Shown: positions 10,421 through 21,291 of the stretch, in pieces
How positions within the stretch are numbered: the stretch's first letter is position 1
Layout: the number at the start of each line of letters is the position of its first letter
From: Prorocentrum cordatum
Taxonomy: Eukaryota > Sar > Dinophyceae > Prorocentrales > Prorocentraceae
Assembly (NCBI GenBank): GCA_963575745.1
Contig: CAUYUJ010001747.1
Span: forward strand, 365,836 to 429,835
Reading direction: 5' to 3'
Length of the DNA: 64,000 nucleotides
Made by a program: the position numbers and the translations under genes
Notes under the pieces: generated by a model
Told to the model about the DNA's origin: nothing
The model's input: the letters and a program-made list of their open reading frames with translations, nothing else
Database searches by the model: none

Positions 10421-11452
10421 GCAGCAGCATGTAGGTGGCGATCTGCACCACAGCGCTTGTGTACACCTTAGTGCCTGCGTGCACCATGGCGGCTGTGTAC
10501 ACCACGGCGCCTGCGTTCACCATAGCAGCCGTGTGCAACACAACACCAGCGTACACCATAGTGCCTGCCTGCACCACAGCGCCTGTGTTCACCAAGGCGC
10601 TTGTGTGCACCACAACAACCGTGCGCAACAGAGCACCAAAGTTGTATACAGAATGTTGCATACAGAATTTGATGAGAAATCCGTTTGGCAAAACGGAACG
10701 CTTCTGGATCCCACCGGATATATGGTTTACTATAAGATCTGGAAAGGGAATCCTTCTGAAAAAAGGAGCGCCGCTGTAATCTGCGAGTCCTCCCGACTCC
10801 TCCCGCATCATCCTAACTCCTTCTGTCTGCGTCCAGAATGCTCCCGCAGAGTTGGCCGTCCGAGAACCAAGTTGCATGATTCACTAGACCAGTCTGCGGG
10901 GCACACTGAGATGCGCGCGTGCGCTGTAGCGCCGGCCCGCACGACGGGGGGAAGGGTGAGGGAGGAGGAGGAAGAGGAAACAGAGGAGGAGGACGAAGAC
11001 GACGAAGAGGAGGAGTCGGAGGAGGATGAGAAGGAGGAGTGGAGAGGTAAGAACATCGCATTGTTTTGGCTGTTCGCTGCAGATCCTCATTGACATGCTC
11101 CTTCTACCTGTCCTGTGCACGCAGGCATTTTGGTTTACATCAGCGCTGCGTTGCACGCGGGTGCTGTGGTGTACACAGGCGTTGTGGTGTACACAGGCGC
11201 TGCGGTGCCCGCAAGCATTGTGGTGTACACAGGCGCTGTGTTGCACATGGTTGCTGCAGTGTATACATTCGCTGTGGTGTACACAGGCGCTGTGGTGCAC
11301 GTGAGCACTGTGGTGTACACAGGCGCTGCGTTGCACACGGCTGTTGCGATGTAGACAGGCGCTGTGGTGTGCACGCGCGCTGCGGTGCACGCGAGCATTG
11401 AGATGTACACATGGGCTGTGGTGCAGATCGCCACCTACATGCTGCTCCTACT
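10421..11452. repeat. Foldback structure built from an 18-bp minisatellite
   Basis: The left arm (about 10421-10640) and right arm (about 11105-11452) are made of the same 18-bp unit, CACCACAGCGCCTGTGTA, in opposite orientations. The outer ends match over about 36 bp: AGCAGCATGTAGGTGGCGAT then CTGCACCACAGC on the left is reverse-complemented at 11416-11450. Read on the plus strand at left and the minus strand at right, the unit encodes the same hexapeptide repeat (H-H-S-A-C-V), because 18 is a multiple of three. The 460-bp centre holds a GAG microsatellite and a short unmatched segment. Confidence 0.8.
10963..11042. repeat. (GAG/GAC)n microsatellite
   Basis: Purine-rich GAGGAGGAC-type run giving long Glu/Asp or Ser/Ser frames in alternate phases. 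It lies in the centre of the foldback. Confidence 0.9.
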
Positions 11453-11814
11453 TGGCCTCGGTCGGCCAGCCCTAGGCTTTCCTGGACGCCGCCGGCGCGG
11501 AACGTGACGTCATCTGGGGGGGGGGAGGCGAAGCTGGTGACGGCCGTTATCCTGGGAAAAACTAAAGCAAGTTTCTTCGCCGCCGCCGTTGCCGCTTCTG
11601 CTGCCGCCGACGCTGTCGCTGCCACTGGCGAAGTCGCCGTCGTTGCCCTCGGCTGCCTCGCCGTCGCCGCCGCTGTCGTCGCCTATGGCGCCGCCCGGCA
11701 CCAGGCCCCGCGCGGCGCGCCCCTTGGGCGCGCCGCCGCAGCGGGCGCGCAGGCGTCCCGGCACGAGGAGCGCCGCGCGGCCATCGCCGCGCGCCGCCGC
11801 CGCCGCCGCCTGGT
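11453..11814. other. GC-rich low-complexity DNA, no gene recognised
   Basis: GCCGCC- and GCGCGC-rich sequence between the foldback and the GTC microsatellite. Alanine-rich frames only. Confidence 0.5.
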
Positions 11815-11838
11815 CGTTGTTGTCGTCGTCGTCGTTGG

Positions 11839-11869
<31 letters not shown>

Positions 11870-11968
11870 GGCGTCGCCGTCGTCGTCGGTGGCGTCGTCG
11901 TCGTCGTCTTCGTCGTCATCGTCGTGGGTGCCGTCGTCGTTGTCGTCGTCGTTGTCGTCATTGTGTCG
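11815..11968. repeat. (GTC)n microsatellite
   Basis: About 150 bp of GTC/GTT/GTG triplets. The long Val or Asp runs in the translated frames come from this repeat. Confidence 0.95.
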
Positions 11969-12975
11969 TCGTCGTGCTCGCCGATTGAAGATGGAGGCTC
12001 GACGATTCAGGTTTTGGACTGCTTTTTTTGGTGGGTGCTCTTGGAGTTTCTGGAGGTTTCTAGTGCGTGTGTGGGAGGGTTCTTCGTCGTCGTCCTCACT
12101 TGCTTTTTCTCGTTCGCCGATCGGCCATTTCGAGTCTTGAGAACACGACAGCACGCAGCGTCAGCAGCGCACCACATATGAAGCAGGAGAATTGACGTGC
12201 AATTGCACGGTGAAGAACGAACAGGAGTTTGTACAGTCGGATCGAGGTACAGATCGAGGTATGTTCGGGAAGGGTACCCTGATGTTCTTCGTGTTTGTGG
12301 GATGTTCCTGTGCACGCTGGGGAGGGTACCCTTGGATGTTTGGTGTGTCTTGGCCCGCAGAGGGTCTCATGTTTTTTAGGGATCATGATGTTCTTCTGGC
12401 CCAGGTCCGACTGTATGCAACTGGATACTGTTGTGGGGCGTGGAAGCCCGCCAAACCCACCAGTCCCAGCCTGTCTCTCCGCACTACATGCCTCAGTACT
12501 CTTGGATCCAAAGAGACGTGTCAAGTCGTCTGTTGTCCCTTGATGAATGCTCTCACTTACGTCTCGCATGGCGACGCATACTACACCGATTTGCTGTGGC
12601 AAAGGTAAACAATCGCGACCCTGGCGATGCACAGGAATAAGGACATGATCAGGAGGAGTACAAGGAGAAGAGTTAGTCGGGTCGAACGAGTCAGAAGGCC
12701 CCGTCCATTCTCACCCTCCCTCCCATAACGTACGAATCAATTGTGGCACAACCTGTTGATTATTGGGATTGGAGCGCGGTCCCACCTGGCGAACGGAAGA
12801 CGATTGCGCGCGGTCCCTCTCCCGACAATTTGGCGACCGTACAGCCCTTCGCAGAGGCGGGAATGGCTCTGAGAAAATCCTCCGATGTAGCTCCTTTTCC
12901 TTTTGCGGCCAAGCGAGGAGCGCGGAGATTACGATCGGTGGCTAGCCTGGGGGTTGGGAAGTTAGAAGGGGCAGG
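11969..12975. other. No gene recognised
   Basis: Moderate-GC unique sequence. It has a local near-duplication (a GGGTACCCT-led segment at about 12274 and again at 12325), but no domain or RNA gene that I can identify. Confidence 0.5.
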
Positions 12976-13107
12976 CCTTCTCAGAAGGCTCGGGAGTCCC
13001 CCGGCCTTCTGAGAAGTTCTCTAAGCTTACCATGAAGACACAGGCAACCTCCTGAGAAGGCGCGAGGACTTCGCAGAAGTCCCGCCGCCTTCTGAGAAGG
13101 CCTTCTC
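12976..13107. repeat. Cluster of CCTTCTGAGAAGG palindromes
   Basis: The near-palindrome CCTTCT(C/G)AGAAGG occurs at 12976-12988 and 13088-13100, with partial copies at about 13003 and 13051 and a GAAGGCCTTC overlap at the end. Each copy can form a short hairpin and the copies can pair with one another. Confidence 0.75.
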
Positions 13108-13168
13108 CGTTTCACTTCATCCCCTCGCTCGCCGCTGAGACTAGGGAAGAGCCGCGCCGACAGAGCAG

Positions 13169-13205
13169 CATGCCACTATCTCTCTCTCTCTCTCTCTCTC
13201 TTTCT
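13169..13205. repeat. (CT)n microsatellite
   Basis: Dinucleotide CT run about 30 bp long. Confidence 0.95.
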
Positions 13206-13776
13206 CGAGCACAAGCTGCGCGGTGCCTTGGGCGACAGCAGCCCTTCGCCCGCCCTCCCGCGCGGTCCCGTTGCTGCCGGTGCCGCTCTCCATCGACTCG
13301 GCGAGAGAGACCTGCGCCGCACTCGCGCGGTCGCGCCGTGTCCAAGAGGGATCTGCGCGGAGCTGCGTCGAGGGCGACATGTCGCCCGCTCGCGCGGCGG
13401 CCTCCGGAGCTTGGGAGGGTGAGCACGTGCGCGCGCGCGCGCCGAGGCGGGAGCACCACGTTCGTGCGAGATCTGCGCGGCGCCAGAGCGAGAACGGCAT
13501 TTTCGTTCGTTCGCACGTCGACGACGACGTTCTAAAACTCAGCGCCGCGCTTACGCGGGAAAATGAGCGCTGCGTGAGGCGAGAGCGACGTTTCCGCCCT
13601 GTCGCGCAGGAAGCGCACCCGTCCCGCATTTGCCGCGCACATTGCAACGTCAGCGCCAAAAGTCCATGCTGATATCAACATGTAGACTTTACATATTTCC
13701 AGGTCGAGTGGAAGGATTGGGATTGGTGTCCACTTGGGCAGCTAGAAGGCACAGCAGGGATACATGTATAGATATG
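13206..13776. other. Flank of the outer retroelement, no gene recognised
   Basis: GC-rich to about 13660, then AT-richer unique DNA up to the first terminal repeat. Open frames are Arg/Ala-rich in all phases and look non-coding. Confidence 0.45.
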
Positions 13777-13864
13777 AAACATGCTTGCAGGGGTATGCTG
13801 AGCAGATCGTTGAACGCCGTCATTTTTCACTCTGTATTCATATGGGCTCAAGTTTTTCTCTCGG
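13777..13864 (+). repeat. Terminal direct repeat A1 of the outer element
   Basis: This 88-bp block matches 29811-29898 in direct orientation with 7 mismatches and no gaps (about 92 percent). It begins AAACATGCTTGCA and ends GGGCTCAAGTTTTTCTCTCGG. ORF1 starts 12 bp after it. The last third contains CATATGGGCTCAAG, which resembles the 3' end of the dinoflagellate spliced leader. Confidence 0.9.
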
Positions 13865-13876
13865 GAAGAACGTTTG

Positions 13877-14215
13877 ATGGCCCTGCGTGCCTACCGCGGC
13901 ACGCTGGCCCTGGCTGCCGCGTCGGCGCCTGGGCTAGCCTCGCTGCTGCGACACTCGGCGCAGTCCAACTTTCTCGCGGTGCTCTTCGGCGCTGAGGCCC
14001 AGCGGGCTGCGCGCGCCGTCGGGGCGGCGGTCAGCGGCCCAGGGGCCGTGCACCCCGAGGAGGGGAGCTGCCCAGTGGTCCCATACCCGCCGTGCCCCGA
14101 TCTCGTCTGCCCGGAGGCGCCGCCGTGTGCGCCTTGCCCGGCACTGCAGTGCCAGGCGTGCCAGCAGATCCCGGGCGACCTCGACCAGCCCGTTTGCATC
14201 GGCTGGGCCCTCAGT
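13877..14215 (+). pseudogene. ORF1 of the outer element, 5' part (interrupted)
   Basis: An ATG at 13877 opens a frame of 113 codons up to the insertion site. It starts with an Ala/Leu-rich stretch and then has a Cys/Pro-rich region (repeated C-P and P-C pairs, about codons 65-100) that could bind metal; I do not recognise a known domain. The codons CTC AGT (Leu Ser) at 14210-14215 are the copy of the target duplication on this side. The same two codons at 24035-24040 lead into the remainder of the frame. ORF1 precedes the gag-like region and may be an accessory or Gag N-terminal product, which is an inference from position. Confidence 0.65.
14210..14215 (+). repeat. 6-bp flanking duplication CTCAGT, left copy
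   Basis: CTCAGT directly abuts the left inverted terminal repeat and is found again directly after the right one at 24035-24040. It could be a target-site duplication, or the crossover sequence shared by element and target in tyrosine-recombinase integration. Confidence 0.8.
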
Positions 14216-14261
14216 GTAGGAGGAGTCGGCATGCAGGGGGGGCGGGCGCGGTGGGGGCGCC
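14216..14261. repeat. Inverted terminal repeat, left end of inner element
   Basis: GTAGGAGGAGTCGGC at 14216-14230 is exactly reverse-complemented at the right end (24020-24034). Similarity continues, with substitutions and a one-base gap, through a G-run and CGGGCGCG to about 45 bp. Confidence 0.9.
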
Positions 14262-14415
14262 CACAAATCGAGCCGCGCGTGCAGGGCCTCGACCCCGCCT
14301 GCTGCCGCAGTCGGTGGGAGCGGCGCGGCGCGAGGCTGCCCCCCGCGGGCGGCTGCGACGGGCCCAGGCCCGACGCACCGCCGCTTGGGCGGCCTCGCGC
14401 CACGCCTGCGTGCAG
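14262..14415. repeat. 154-bp direct repeat, outer copy
   Basis: It matches 14799-14952 at 153 of 154 positions by eye (one A/C difference in GCTGCCGC(A/C)GTCGG). The near identity implies a recent duplication or gene conversion. Both copies sit in the 3' non-coding end of the inner element, next to its terminal repeat, so they may be part of its replication signals. Confidence 0.9.
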
Positions 14416-14511
14416 CAGACAGGGCGGAGGGTGGGAGAAAGAACGCGCGCCAGGGAGGCACCCGCCGCGCGCGCGCGCGGGGCGCGCGCGCGGCGCCTCC
14501 TCCAAATGCAA

Positions 14512-14644
14512 ATCGCCTGCGAAGCGCACGCGCCGCGGGGGCAGCGACCCCCCCCCGCGGCGACGCAACCCCGGCGCTAGCAAATCACCTGCGAAGCGCA
14601 CGCGCCGCGGGGCAGCGACCCCCCCCCCGCGACGCGCAACCCTG
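14512..14644. repeat. 65-bp tandem duplication
   Basis: Two adjacent copies of a block beginning CAAATC(G/A)CCTGCGAAGCG and containing CGCGCCGCGGGG then a C-run. They lie between the two 154-bp repeats. Small length differences are in the C and G runs. Confidence 0.8.
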
Positions 14645-14794
14645 GCGCGCGACGGCGCGATGGCCCGCGCCTGCGCAGCGAGGCCGCGGTCGCGTCGCAC
14701 TGCCGCGCGCGCGACCTACGCGCAACCGTGGCCGATTTGTGCCCGCCCACAACGGTGAACGTCCGCGTCTGCGAGCGGACTTGCCGCCGTGGGC

Positions 14795-16643
14795 CTACCA
14801 CAAATCGAGCCGCGCGTGCAGGGCCTCGACCCCGCCTGCTGCCGCCGTCGGTGGGAGCGGCGCGGCGCGAGGCTGCCCCCCGCGGGCGGCTGCGACGGGC
14901 CCAGGCCCGACGCACCGCCGCTTGGGCGGCCTCGCGCCACGCCTGCGTGCAGACCCAATGCCACACGGCACGCAGGCGACACGGGCCGGCAACGCCGAAC
15001 GCGCGGGGGCAGAGCACGGGAGCCGTCGCGCGCACCCGCTCACGCACAGAAGCGAAACGTGGCGGCGCTGGCCGCCGGCGCCTAGCAGGCACCCTCGTCC
15101 GAATCCGACTCCAGCATGTGCGCCTGGCGCGAGCAGCGCGCCGCGGCGCGGGCGGAGGGCGCGTGGCCCCGCCTCCACGACCGCGTCCCTTTCAAAATCG
15201 TCACGGTCGAGATACGCCATGAAAGCGCAGGACCGCCACTCCCCGGCCGCGAGAATCTCGGCCAGCGTCGCGCCAGCCTCCTGCAGGTCCTTGGCGTGGC
15301 CCCTGCGGAGGTCATGCAACCGAAACAGGCTCGCCCCTTGGACACCGAGGGCAGCGAGCATCTCGCGCAGGGTCCGCAGCGCAGCAGCCACCGAGATGCC
15401 TCCGAAGAGCCCGCGGCCCAGCCCGCAACGCGCCACCCAGGGGCCCGGGGTGTGCACGGGGCACGTGGCGCGGCACGATGAGCACCAGCACTTCCGCGAC
15501 AGGCGACTGCCCTGCGGCCGGTTCTTCCGCCGCCGCAGCAGCAGCGTGAGCTCCGATTTGCCCAGCACTAGCGCCGCTTGAAAGGGCGGCGCGTCGCCGG
15601 CGTCGGCCACGCGCACGGCCGGCAACGCCTCGCTGGGAACACGCAACAAGAACGTGTAGGCGAAAAGGAAAAGCATCGACGCGCGGAGCCACTCGGGGCG
15701 GCGCGCTCCCAACTCGACCAGCGCGGCGACCGCGCTCTTACGGATGAACAAGCGCGGGCGCGGAGCCCAATCGGTCCGCGCCCGGACGGCGGCGCGCGCA
15801 CGCTCGACCTCGGGGCGGTCGAACACGGCGACGCAGACCCCAGTCAGGAGGCAGCCGATCTTAACGTAGCTGCAGTAATTTGCGCACGTCTCCCCGCAGC
15901 GAAAGAGGGCGCTCCAGGCGACCAGGTCCGCGCAGGCTGGCGGGAGCTGCATGCACGGGTATTTCAACATTCTGATGCAGTAGGCCTCCCAGCATTTGAG
16001 GCCGCTTCTCACGCTTGCGAGCGACCGTGCGCATGGTTGCAGCATAGCGCGAACGCGTTCCTCCTCCCGCCAGCGGGCCGCGCCCGCCGGATTGCGGAGG
16101 CGAGCAGCGGCCTCGGCGAGCGCCGCCCGGGGCCCGCGCGTTATTGGCAGCGCGACCGGCGCGCCCAGCTGGTCGAGGACGCTCGGGACGGGCGCCTCGC
16201 GAGCCACGGCGCGTGGGCATGCGCAAGCGCGCGGGGCCGATGACGCGCGCCTGTGGCGGCCCAGGGGGTGACCCCGGGGCGCTCGGCGCCGCGCGTCTCG
16301 CCGGCGACCGGCTGCGGGCGGGCGCGCGCCCTCCAACTGCCGAGCCCACGGCGACGGGCGCGCCTGCGAGGCGCACGCGCGGCGGGGGGGGGGGCCGCGC
16401 GCGCCAAAAAACCCTCGCCAGCCGAGCCTCGGCGCGCAGCAATCTTCGCGGCTCTGAATAATTCGTGCAGGACTTCGACATTGGCCTGCGCGGTGACCGG
16501 CCAACCTTCCAGGTCTGCGGCGTCTGCACTGGCGAGCTCGCAGGCTCGTGCGAAGCCGTTCTCAGCCAGGAAATCAGCAGCCCAGGCGACGGCCGTCCTG
16601 GGCGCTGTCGGGCGCAAGGAACACAATTCAAGGAATAACGACA
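14795..16643 (-). pseudogene. Tyrosine recombinase of the inner element
   Basis: This is the enzyme DIRS-like elements use instead of a DDE integrase, joining circular cDNA to the target. A minus-strand ATG at 16643 (MSLFLEL) starts an N-terminal helical domain, and the frame then shifts to the 569-codon frame 16504-14795. In that frame FLFAYTFLLRVPSE supplies the first catalytic Arg (codon 288, about 15643). HDLRRGHAKDL supplies the H-x-x-R box (codons 397-400). GEW gives the His/Trp position (423), and Tyr431 in FMAYLD (about 15213) is the likely nucleophile. The conserved fold ends near 15180; the rest of the frame runs through terminal repeats. All catalytic positions are present, so only the frameshift before 16200 argues against function. 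Confidence 0.85.
14799..14952. repeat. 154-bp direct repeat, inner copy
   Basis: Partner of 14262-14415. The two copies start 537 bp apart. It lies just beyond the recombinase coding region in the minus-strand sense and overlaps the run-on of that frame. Confidence 0.9.
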
Positions 16644-16778
16644 TGATGCCGCGCGGCGCGCCTGACAATGCGAGCGATGCGCCTGAGGCACTGGCCGCGT
16701 GCGCTCCGCTTGCGACAAAACGCGGGACCCTAGGATGACAAGCGCGGCGGCGCGCCGAACGCTGTGCCGCGCCCAAAC

Positions 16779-17890
16779 TTAAATATCGCAACGCCCCGAC
16801 GCACAAGATGGCACCCGGGCGCGACATGGCGCGCGGTTTAGCCGAAGAGGCGGGCCACAGAGAGAGCGCCCCAGGCATCCGCGTGCCAGAATTCTTCGTC
16901 GAGCCACGGGCGCGTGCGCACCGCGCCGATGCGTAGCAGGAGTTCGTCGTCCCCCCTGCGACACGCTGCGCCCGCGGCCAGCCCGCAGCACCGCGCGGCG
17001 CGCACGGGCGCGCCGAGAAGGCAAATCGGCCAGATTCTCAGCCGTGGGCACGCGGAAAACCGCGAGGTCAACGTCGAGCTCCACCGCGCGCCTCCACATG
17101 GAGTGGACGATGCACGAGTGGTCGAAGGATTTCGCGGCGCCCTTCCGCAGGCAAGACTCCGCGCCGGTATTGTCGTTGTAAATATGCAAGTCGCAACCTT
17201 GCACTTCCCCTGAGCGCAGCGAAGACGAGGGGCCGGACCTGCCCGCCGGCGCGGGCAGTCGCACGCGGAAGCAATGCCTGCAAAGGTGCACATGCCCAGC
17301 GCGATAGAGAGGAGCTCCAGCCCCTGAATCTGGTTGTCCCGGCGACGCTGGAAAGACGCCATCAAGGAATCCGGGACGACCATGGAAGTGAAACGGATGC
17401 CCGTGGCGGTGACGAGCACCGCGGCCACGCGCGGTGGTTGGCCCGACGCGTCCGCGAAGAGAGTTGCGCGAGGCCGCGCCTTGTCGGCCCACGGCCGCGC
17501 TTGGCACAAGTCCATGGCCAAGACCTCGCGCCACCACTGCAGGGCAAGCATCAACGGCTCATGGGCCTTCGATGCCCCGCGATGCGATTGCGCGTGCAAC
17601 GGCCTGCGAGCACGAAGCGCGGCGCCCCGCCCCCCCGGGCGCGCGGGGGCAGCGCCGCGCCTGAGGAGGGCGCGCCCCAGGCGGCGGAAGAGATGCGACG
17701 CTGCCCAGGCCAAGCCCCCGGCCAGCTTGGGCGATGCGCCTGCACAGCGAACGCAAGGTCCCGACACATTAGGGGGGACGCGCGAGCCGCCTGGCGCGAG
17801 GGCGCGCGTCGCGAGCGCCTTGCCGATGACGCGCTGCCACTTGGCGGTCTTCGCGGGTGCGGGACGCGCGCAGAACGCGCGTGGCAGCAC
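16779..17890 (-). pseudogene. RT connection and RNase H domain of the inner element
   Basis: After the RT palm the minus strand gives KLAGGLAWAASHLFRRLGRA, the conserved connection typical of DIRS-type and retroviral-like polymerases. RNase H follows: LFADASG (first Asp), then QIQGLELLSIALG (Glu). After a frameshift comes LHIYNDNTGAES (second Asp), ending with FRVPTAENLADLPSRR (last Asp). RNase H removes the RNA strand after cDNA synthesis. All four acidic positions can be matched but lie in two frames, so the copy is broken. Confidence 0.8.
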
Positions 17891-17949
17891 CTGGCGATGC
17901 GCGCAGCCGGCCGGCCAGCGCGTCGCGCCAAGGCCGCCCCGCCTTGATT

Positions 17950-19207
17950 TCGAGGCCGAGGATGACCAGCGGGGACCCCCAGGCGATCTTGTCCGGTGCC
18001 ACCGCGCCTGGGCCGAGCATCAGCTGAATTAGCTCCGCCAGCTGCGCTGCTGCGTGCTCCACCACTTCGGGGTGATCCGGCCCGAAATAATCATCCACGT
18101 ATCGCAGCGCGGCGATCCGCAAGAGCACGCGCGCCGCCTACGCGATGAAGGCACCCACTCGCGCCCAGCTGTGCACCGACGACGTGGCCCCGAAGGGCGC
18201 TGCCGCGTGCTGCGCCGCCCAGACCTGCCCGGCGGCGCTGAACGCGATCCAAGCGAACCGGCGGTGCTCAGCGCGAATGGGCACGCGACGAAAGGCAGCG
18301 TCGATGTCTGCCTTCCAGAGGGCGGGTGCCCGCCCCGCAACTTCCTGGAAGATGCGAGCTGCTTCGAAAAGCGCGTCCACGGCATCGTGGTGGAGCCGCT
18401 CCTGAGGCCGCGTCGCCTCGTTAATCCTAGCCTTGGTCATGTCGTCGACCAACCGGAGTTTCGAGGACCCGTCTTCACGGAGCTGCTCAACCGCAAACTT
18501 CGGAGCGATGACGGCCCCGTCCAGGCACGCGTCGCGGAGCGGCACCGGGCAACTGATGCGCCCCAGCTCGGCCTCGTCCCGTGTCTTGCGGAGGATGGCG
18601 TCGCCGTGCGCGCCGTCGCGGAGGCCACAGGAAATGTCGCGATGTGTCGACTCGGCGTTGCCGAGCAGCTCCGCGATGCCCAGACGGGGAGGGAACACCT
18701 GGGCTGCCGTGGCCTGACCGCGGGAGCTCGCCGACGAGGGGCGCCCCCGTCCTGAAGAATTCCACGCAGCCTGGGTCGCAGAAGGCAATGCGCTCCGCGA
18801 TCTCTGCGCAGAGAGGCCCGTTCACGCGCTGTGCGACGCGCCGCATGGCGGGGTCCACCCCCCGGAACCATTCTTCCACGGCGCCACTGGCCCGGAGAGC
18901 TCGATCCCTTTCGCGAGCCGCGAGTTCGCCCTCGCGGAAAGCCACCGCGTCGGCGGGGGCGGTCTGCGCGGCCCACCGCACTGCCTCAGCGGCCGTGGGC
19001 GGCAAAGCCGAGGCCGCGGCGGGCCGCCACTTGCCCCAGAGCGCGGGGTCGCCGTCCAGCGCCCTTGCCAGAAAGGTAAGTTTCTCCGCGTCGCCGCCGC
19101 TACAGCCGCCGGCCGCGACGCAGATGTCGCGCCACGCGCTGTCGCTGCAACGCCGAGACCAATCGCTCCTGAATTTCGGCCCTGGTGGCGCTGGCGGCGC
19201 CGGCATC
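17950..19207 (-). pseudogene. Reverse transcriptase of the inner element
   Basis: The frame can start at ATG 19207 (MPAPPAPPGPKF). It has a helical N-terminal extension ending CVEFFRTGAPLVGEL, a motif typical of this group just before the fingers. After a frameshift near 18690 the palm reads KLRLVDDMTKARIN, then motif A ALWKADIDAAFRRVPI, motif B FGATSSVHSWARVGAF and motif C RYVDDYFG, with LGLEI as the following strand. An in-frame TAG (plus-strand 18138-18140) lies between motifs B and C. Motif C has the intact Asp pair, unlike the outer element. Confidence 0.85.
18138..18140 (-). other. In-frame TAG between RT motifs B and C
   Basis: The same reading frame holds motif B just upstream and YVDD just downstream, so a single stop separates two conserved motifs. 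It is either a point mutation or a base-call error. Confidence 0.75.
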
Positions 19208-19587
19208 ACCTGACGCGCGCCGCTGGCTCGCGCGCGACCGAGAGCCGGGAAAGCGCGCCTTGCGAGATTTGGCGACGACGCATGCAGTCCCAGGCGCCGC
19301 CCGCTTTCGCGCGCCAGATGCGGGCGGCGGGGGCGGCGCCGGCACGGCAAGCATTGCGCGAGATCGCAAACCGCGGACGTGGACAAGGCGCCAAAGCGTA
19401 GCGAAAAGCGCCCTCGGAACGCACGCTGCCCCGCGGAACTCCCCCGCACGCCCCGCCCAGGCTGGCCGCGGCCAAGCCGGGCACTCGCAGCGCGGCGCGG
19501 AAAGCGAAGCGGCCTCCGCGGCAACAGCGCACGCGGCATGTCCCAGCACGCGGGTGGGGGTCCTGCGCACGGCGCACGGGGCCATTT

Positions 19588-21291
19588 TTAGCGACAAAGC
19601 GTAGAACTATCGGGCGCGCCCGGGTCACGGCCCCGACCCGTCGCGGGCGGAGGCAGGCTTTTGCGCGCGAGCCGTTCTGACGGCTGAAGGGGCTCCACCC
19701 CTACGGGGGCTCGCGCGCGCCCTGCCAGGGCGGCGCTCAGCGCTGCGCCGGGCGCGGCGGCGTCCGTGCCTTCCTCGTGTCCTTTTTCTTCCAATCGCTG
19801 CCCCACGAGCGCTCGCGCTTCTGGCCCTTCGGCCAATCGCTGCCCCAGGAGCCGCTGCTCCAGCTGTGCGCGGCGCGCCACGGCTGGCTGGCGCCGCCCG
19901 CCCCGCGCGCTTTCTCGGGAGCGCGGGCCGCCGGTGCCTGCGCGCGCGGAAACGGCGGAGAAAGGTGGCAGAAGCGAATCCGCGCGGCGCGACGCTCGCC
20001 GTCGCGTGGGTGGCGCCGTCTTCTTTGTCGCAAGCATCCCGCGCCAGCTGTAGGGCGCGCGGGTCGACCCGCAGGATCGTCTTCCCCAGCTTGAAATCTG
20101 GGTCCCCCGAGCGTAGCTGCTCGGCCCATAGCTGCCACGCGCCGGCACAGACGCAGGGCGCCGCGCAAGCACGAACGCAGGGGCGCGCCTTCCGCGCCTC
20201 CTCGTCGCACACGATACCGAGGTGCACGCGGCGCTTCGAGGCCGCCGCCTGCGCGGCAACGCGCGGCGAACAGAGAGCGACGAGAAATCGCGCGCGTGCA
20301 GCCTGAACCGCCACCTTCAAGCAGTTGTCGCGATGCGCCTGCACCTCAGCCCACGTGAGCTGGCCCGTGGCGACCAGCGCGACCATGTACCTGCCGCGCG
20401 CGGCGCGATAACAGGCAGGCGCGCGGGGGGGGCGCGCGACGGGCAGGTGGCGCCGGTTCCAAGCCAGTTGCCACTGGCAGAGGGTTAAGTAGGCCTTCTT
20501 CTCGGGCCCTTTCTTCACCGCCGCCACTTCCTGCGGGGCGAGCGCCCGCGCGCGGGCCAGGCAACGCGCGCGCGGCGCGAGCCTTGGCGAGGTCACGAAT
20601 GTCCTTGCTGGCGCCGGACGATCCGTCAGCCTCCTCTTCGAAATCGCGAGGGCCCGAGCGGGCCCACTCGGGCACCCACTTGCGGATGTCCGAGTACAGG
20701 AAGACGCGCGCTTCCTCGCTGGATTCCTTCTTCTGCCGCTTCAAGACTTCCGCGTTCAACGCGTCAAGCATGTCGGAGCTACCGGCGCACGGGACCAGAT
20801 GCGAGAACCAGCGCGCGCGCGCGCGAGCGCGCCTGGGCCAGAACTCTTGCGGGAGGTTGGCCAGCGACGCCTTGCCGAGGAGAGGGCCCAAGAGTACGCG
20901 GGCCGGCTTTTCCTGCGAACGCGCCGCGCGGGGCCACGCGAGCCCGAGATCGCGTCGAGATCGCTTGCGCCTCGCTGGTGCCCGTCTTGAGCGCGGCCAA
21001 GAGGGCGGCCGCGTTCTCCGCCGCCGAGGGCGCTGGAGGGGCGGCCGCCGCCGAGCCCCCAGCCACCGGCGCCGGCGTGCTCGCCGCGGCGATCCCCGCG
21101 CGCACGAGGCGCTTCTGCGCGGCGTCGAGCTCCTTGTCGACAAAAGAGAAATCCTCGAATGCCGCGCCCTCTAAATCGGCGATCGTCGCCACACCTCGGC
21201 CCTTGAGCGCGGTCACCGTGGCTTCGAGCCAACCGGCCTCGTGCGCCGACGCGCCGTCCAAGGCGCCAAGAAAACTGCCGAGGTCGCCCAT
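19588..21291 (-). pseudogene. Gag-like region of the inner element
   Basis: A minus-strand ATG at about 21291 (MGDLGSFLGAL) starts a helical region with GWLEATVTALKGRGVATIADL, resembling the small SAM-like domain at the start of YR-element proteins. Two frameshifts later the sequence contains EVAAVKKGPEKKAYLTLCQWQLAW and LTWAEVQAHRDNCLKVAVQAA, conserved-looking and alpha-helical, then ends in an Arg/Ala-rich tail. Position upstream of RT suggests a nucleocapsid role. I do not see a zinc knuckle. Confidence 0.55.

Noticed and set aside
10640-10900. LINE tail suggested by VGRPRTKLHDSL on the plus strand
   Set aside because: A single short motif resembling LINE C-termini, with no supporting RT or RNase H nearby; not enough.
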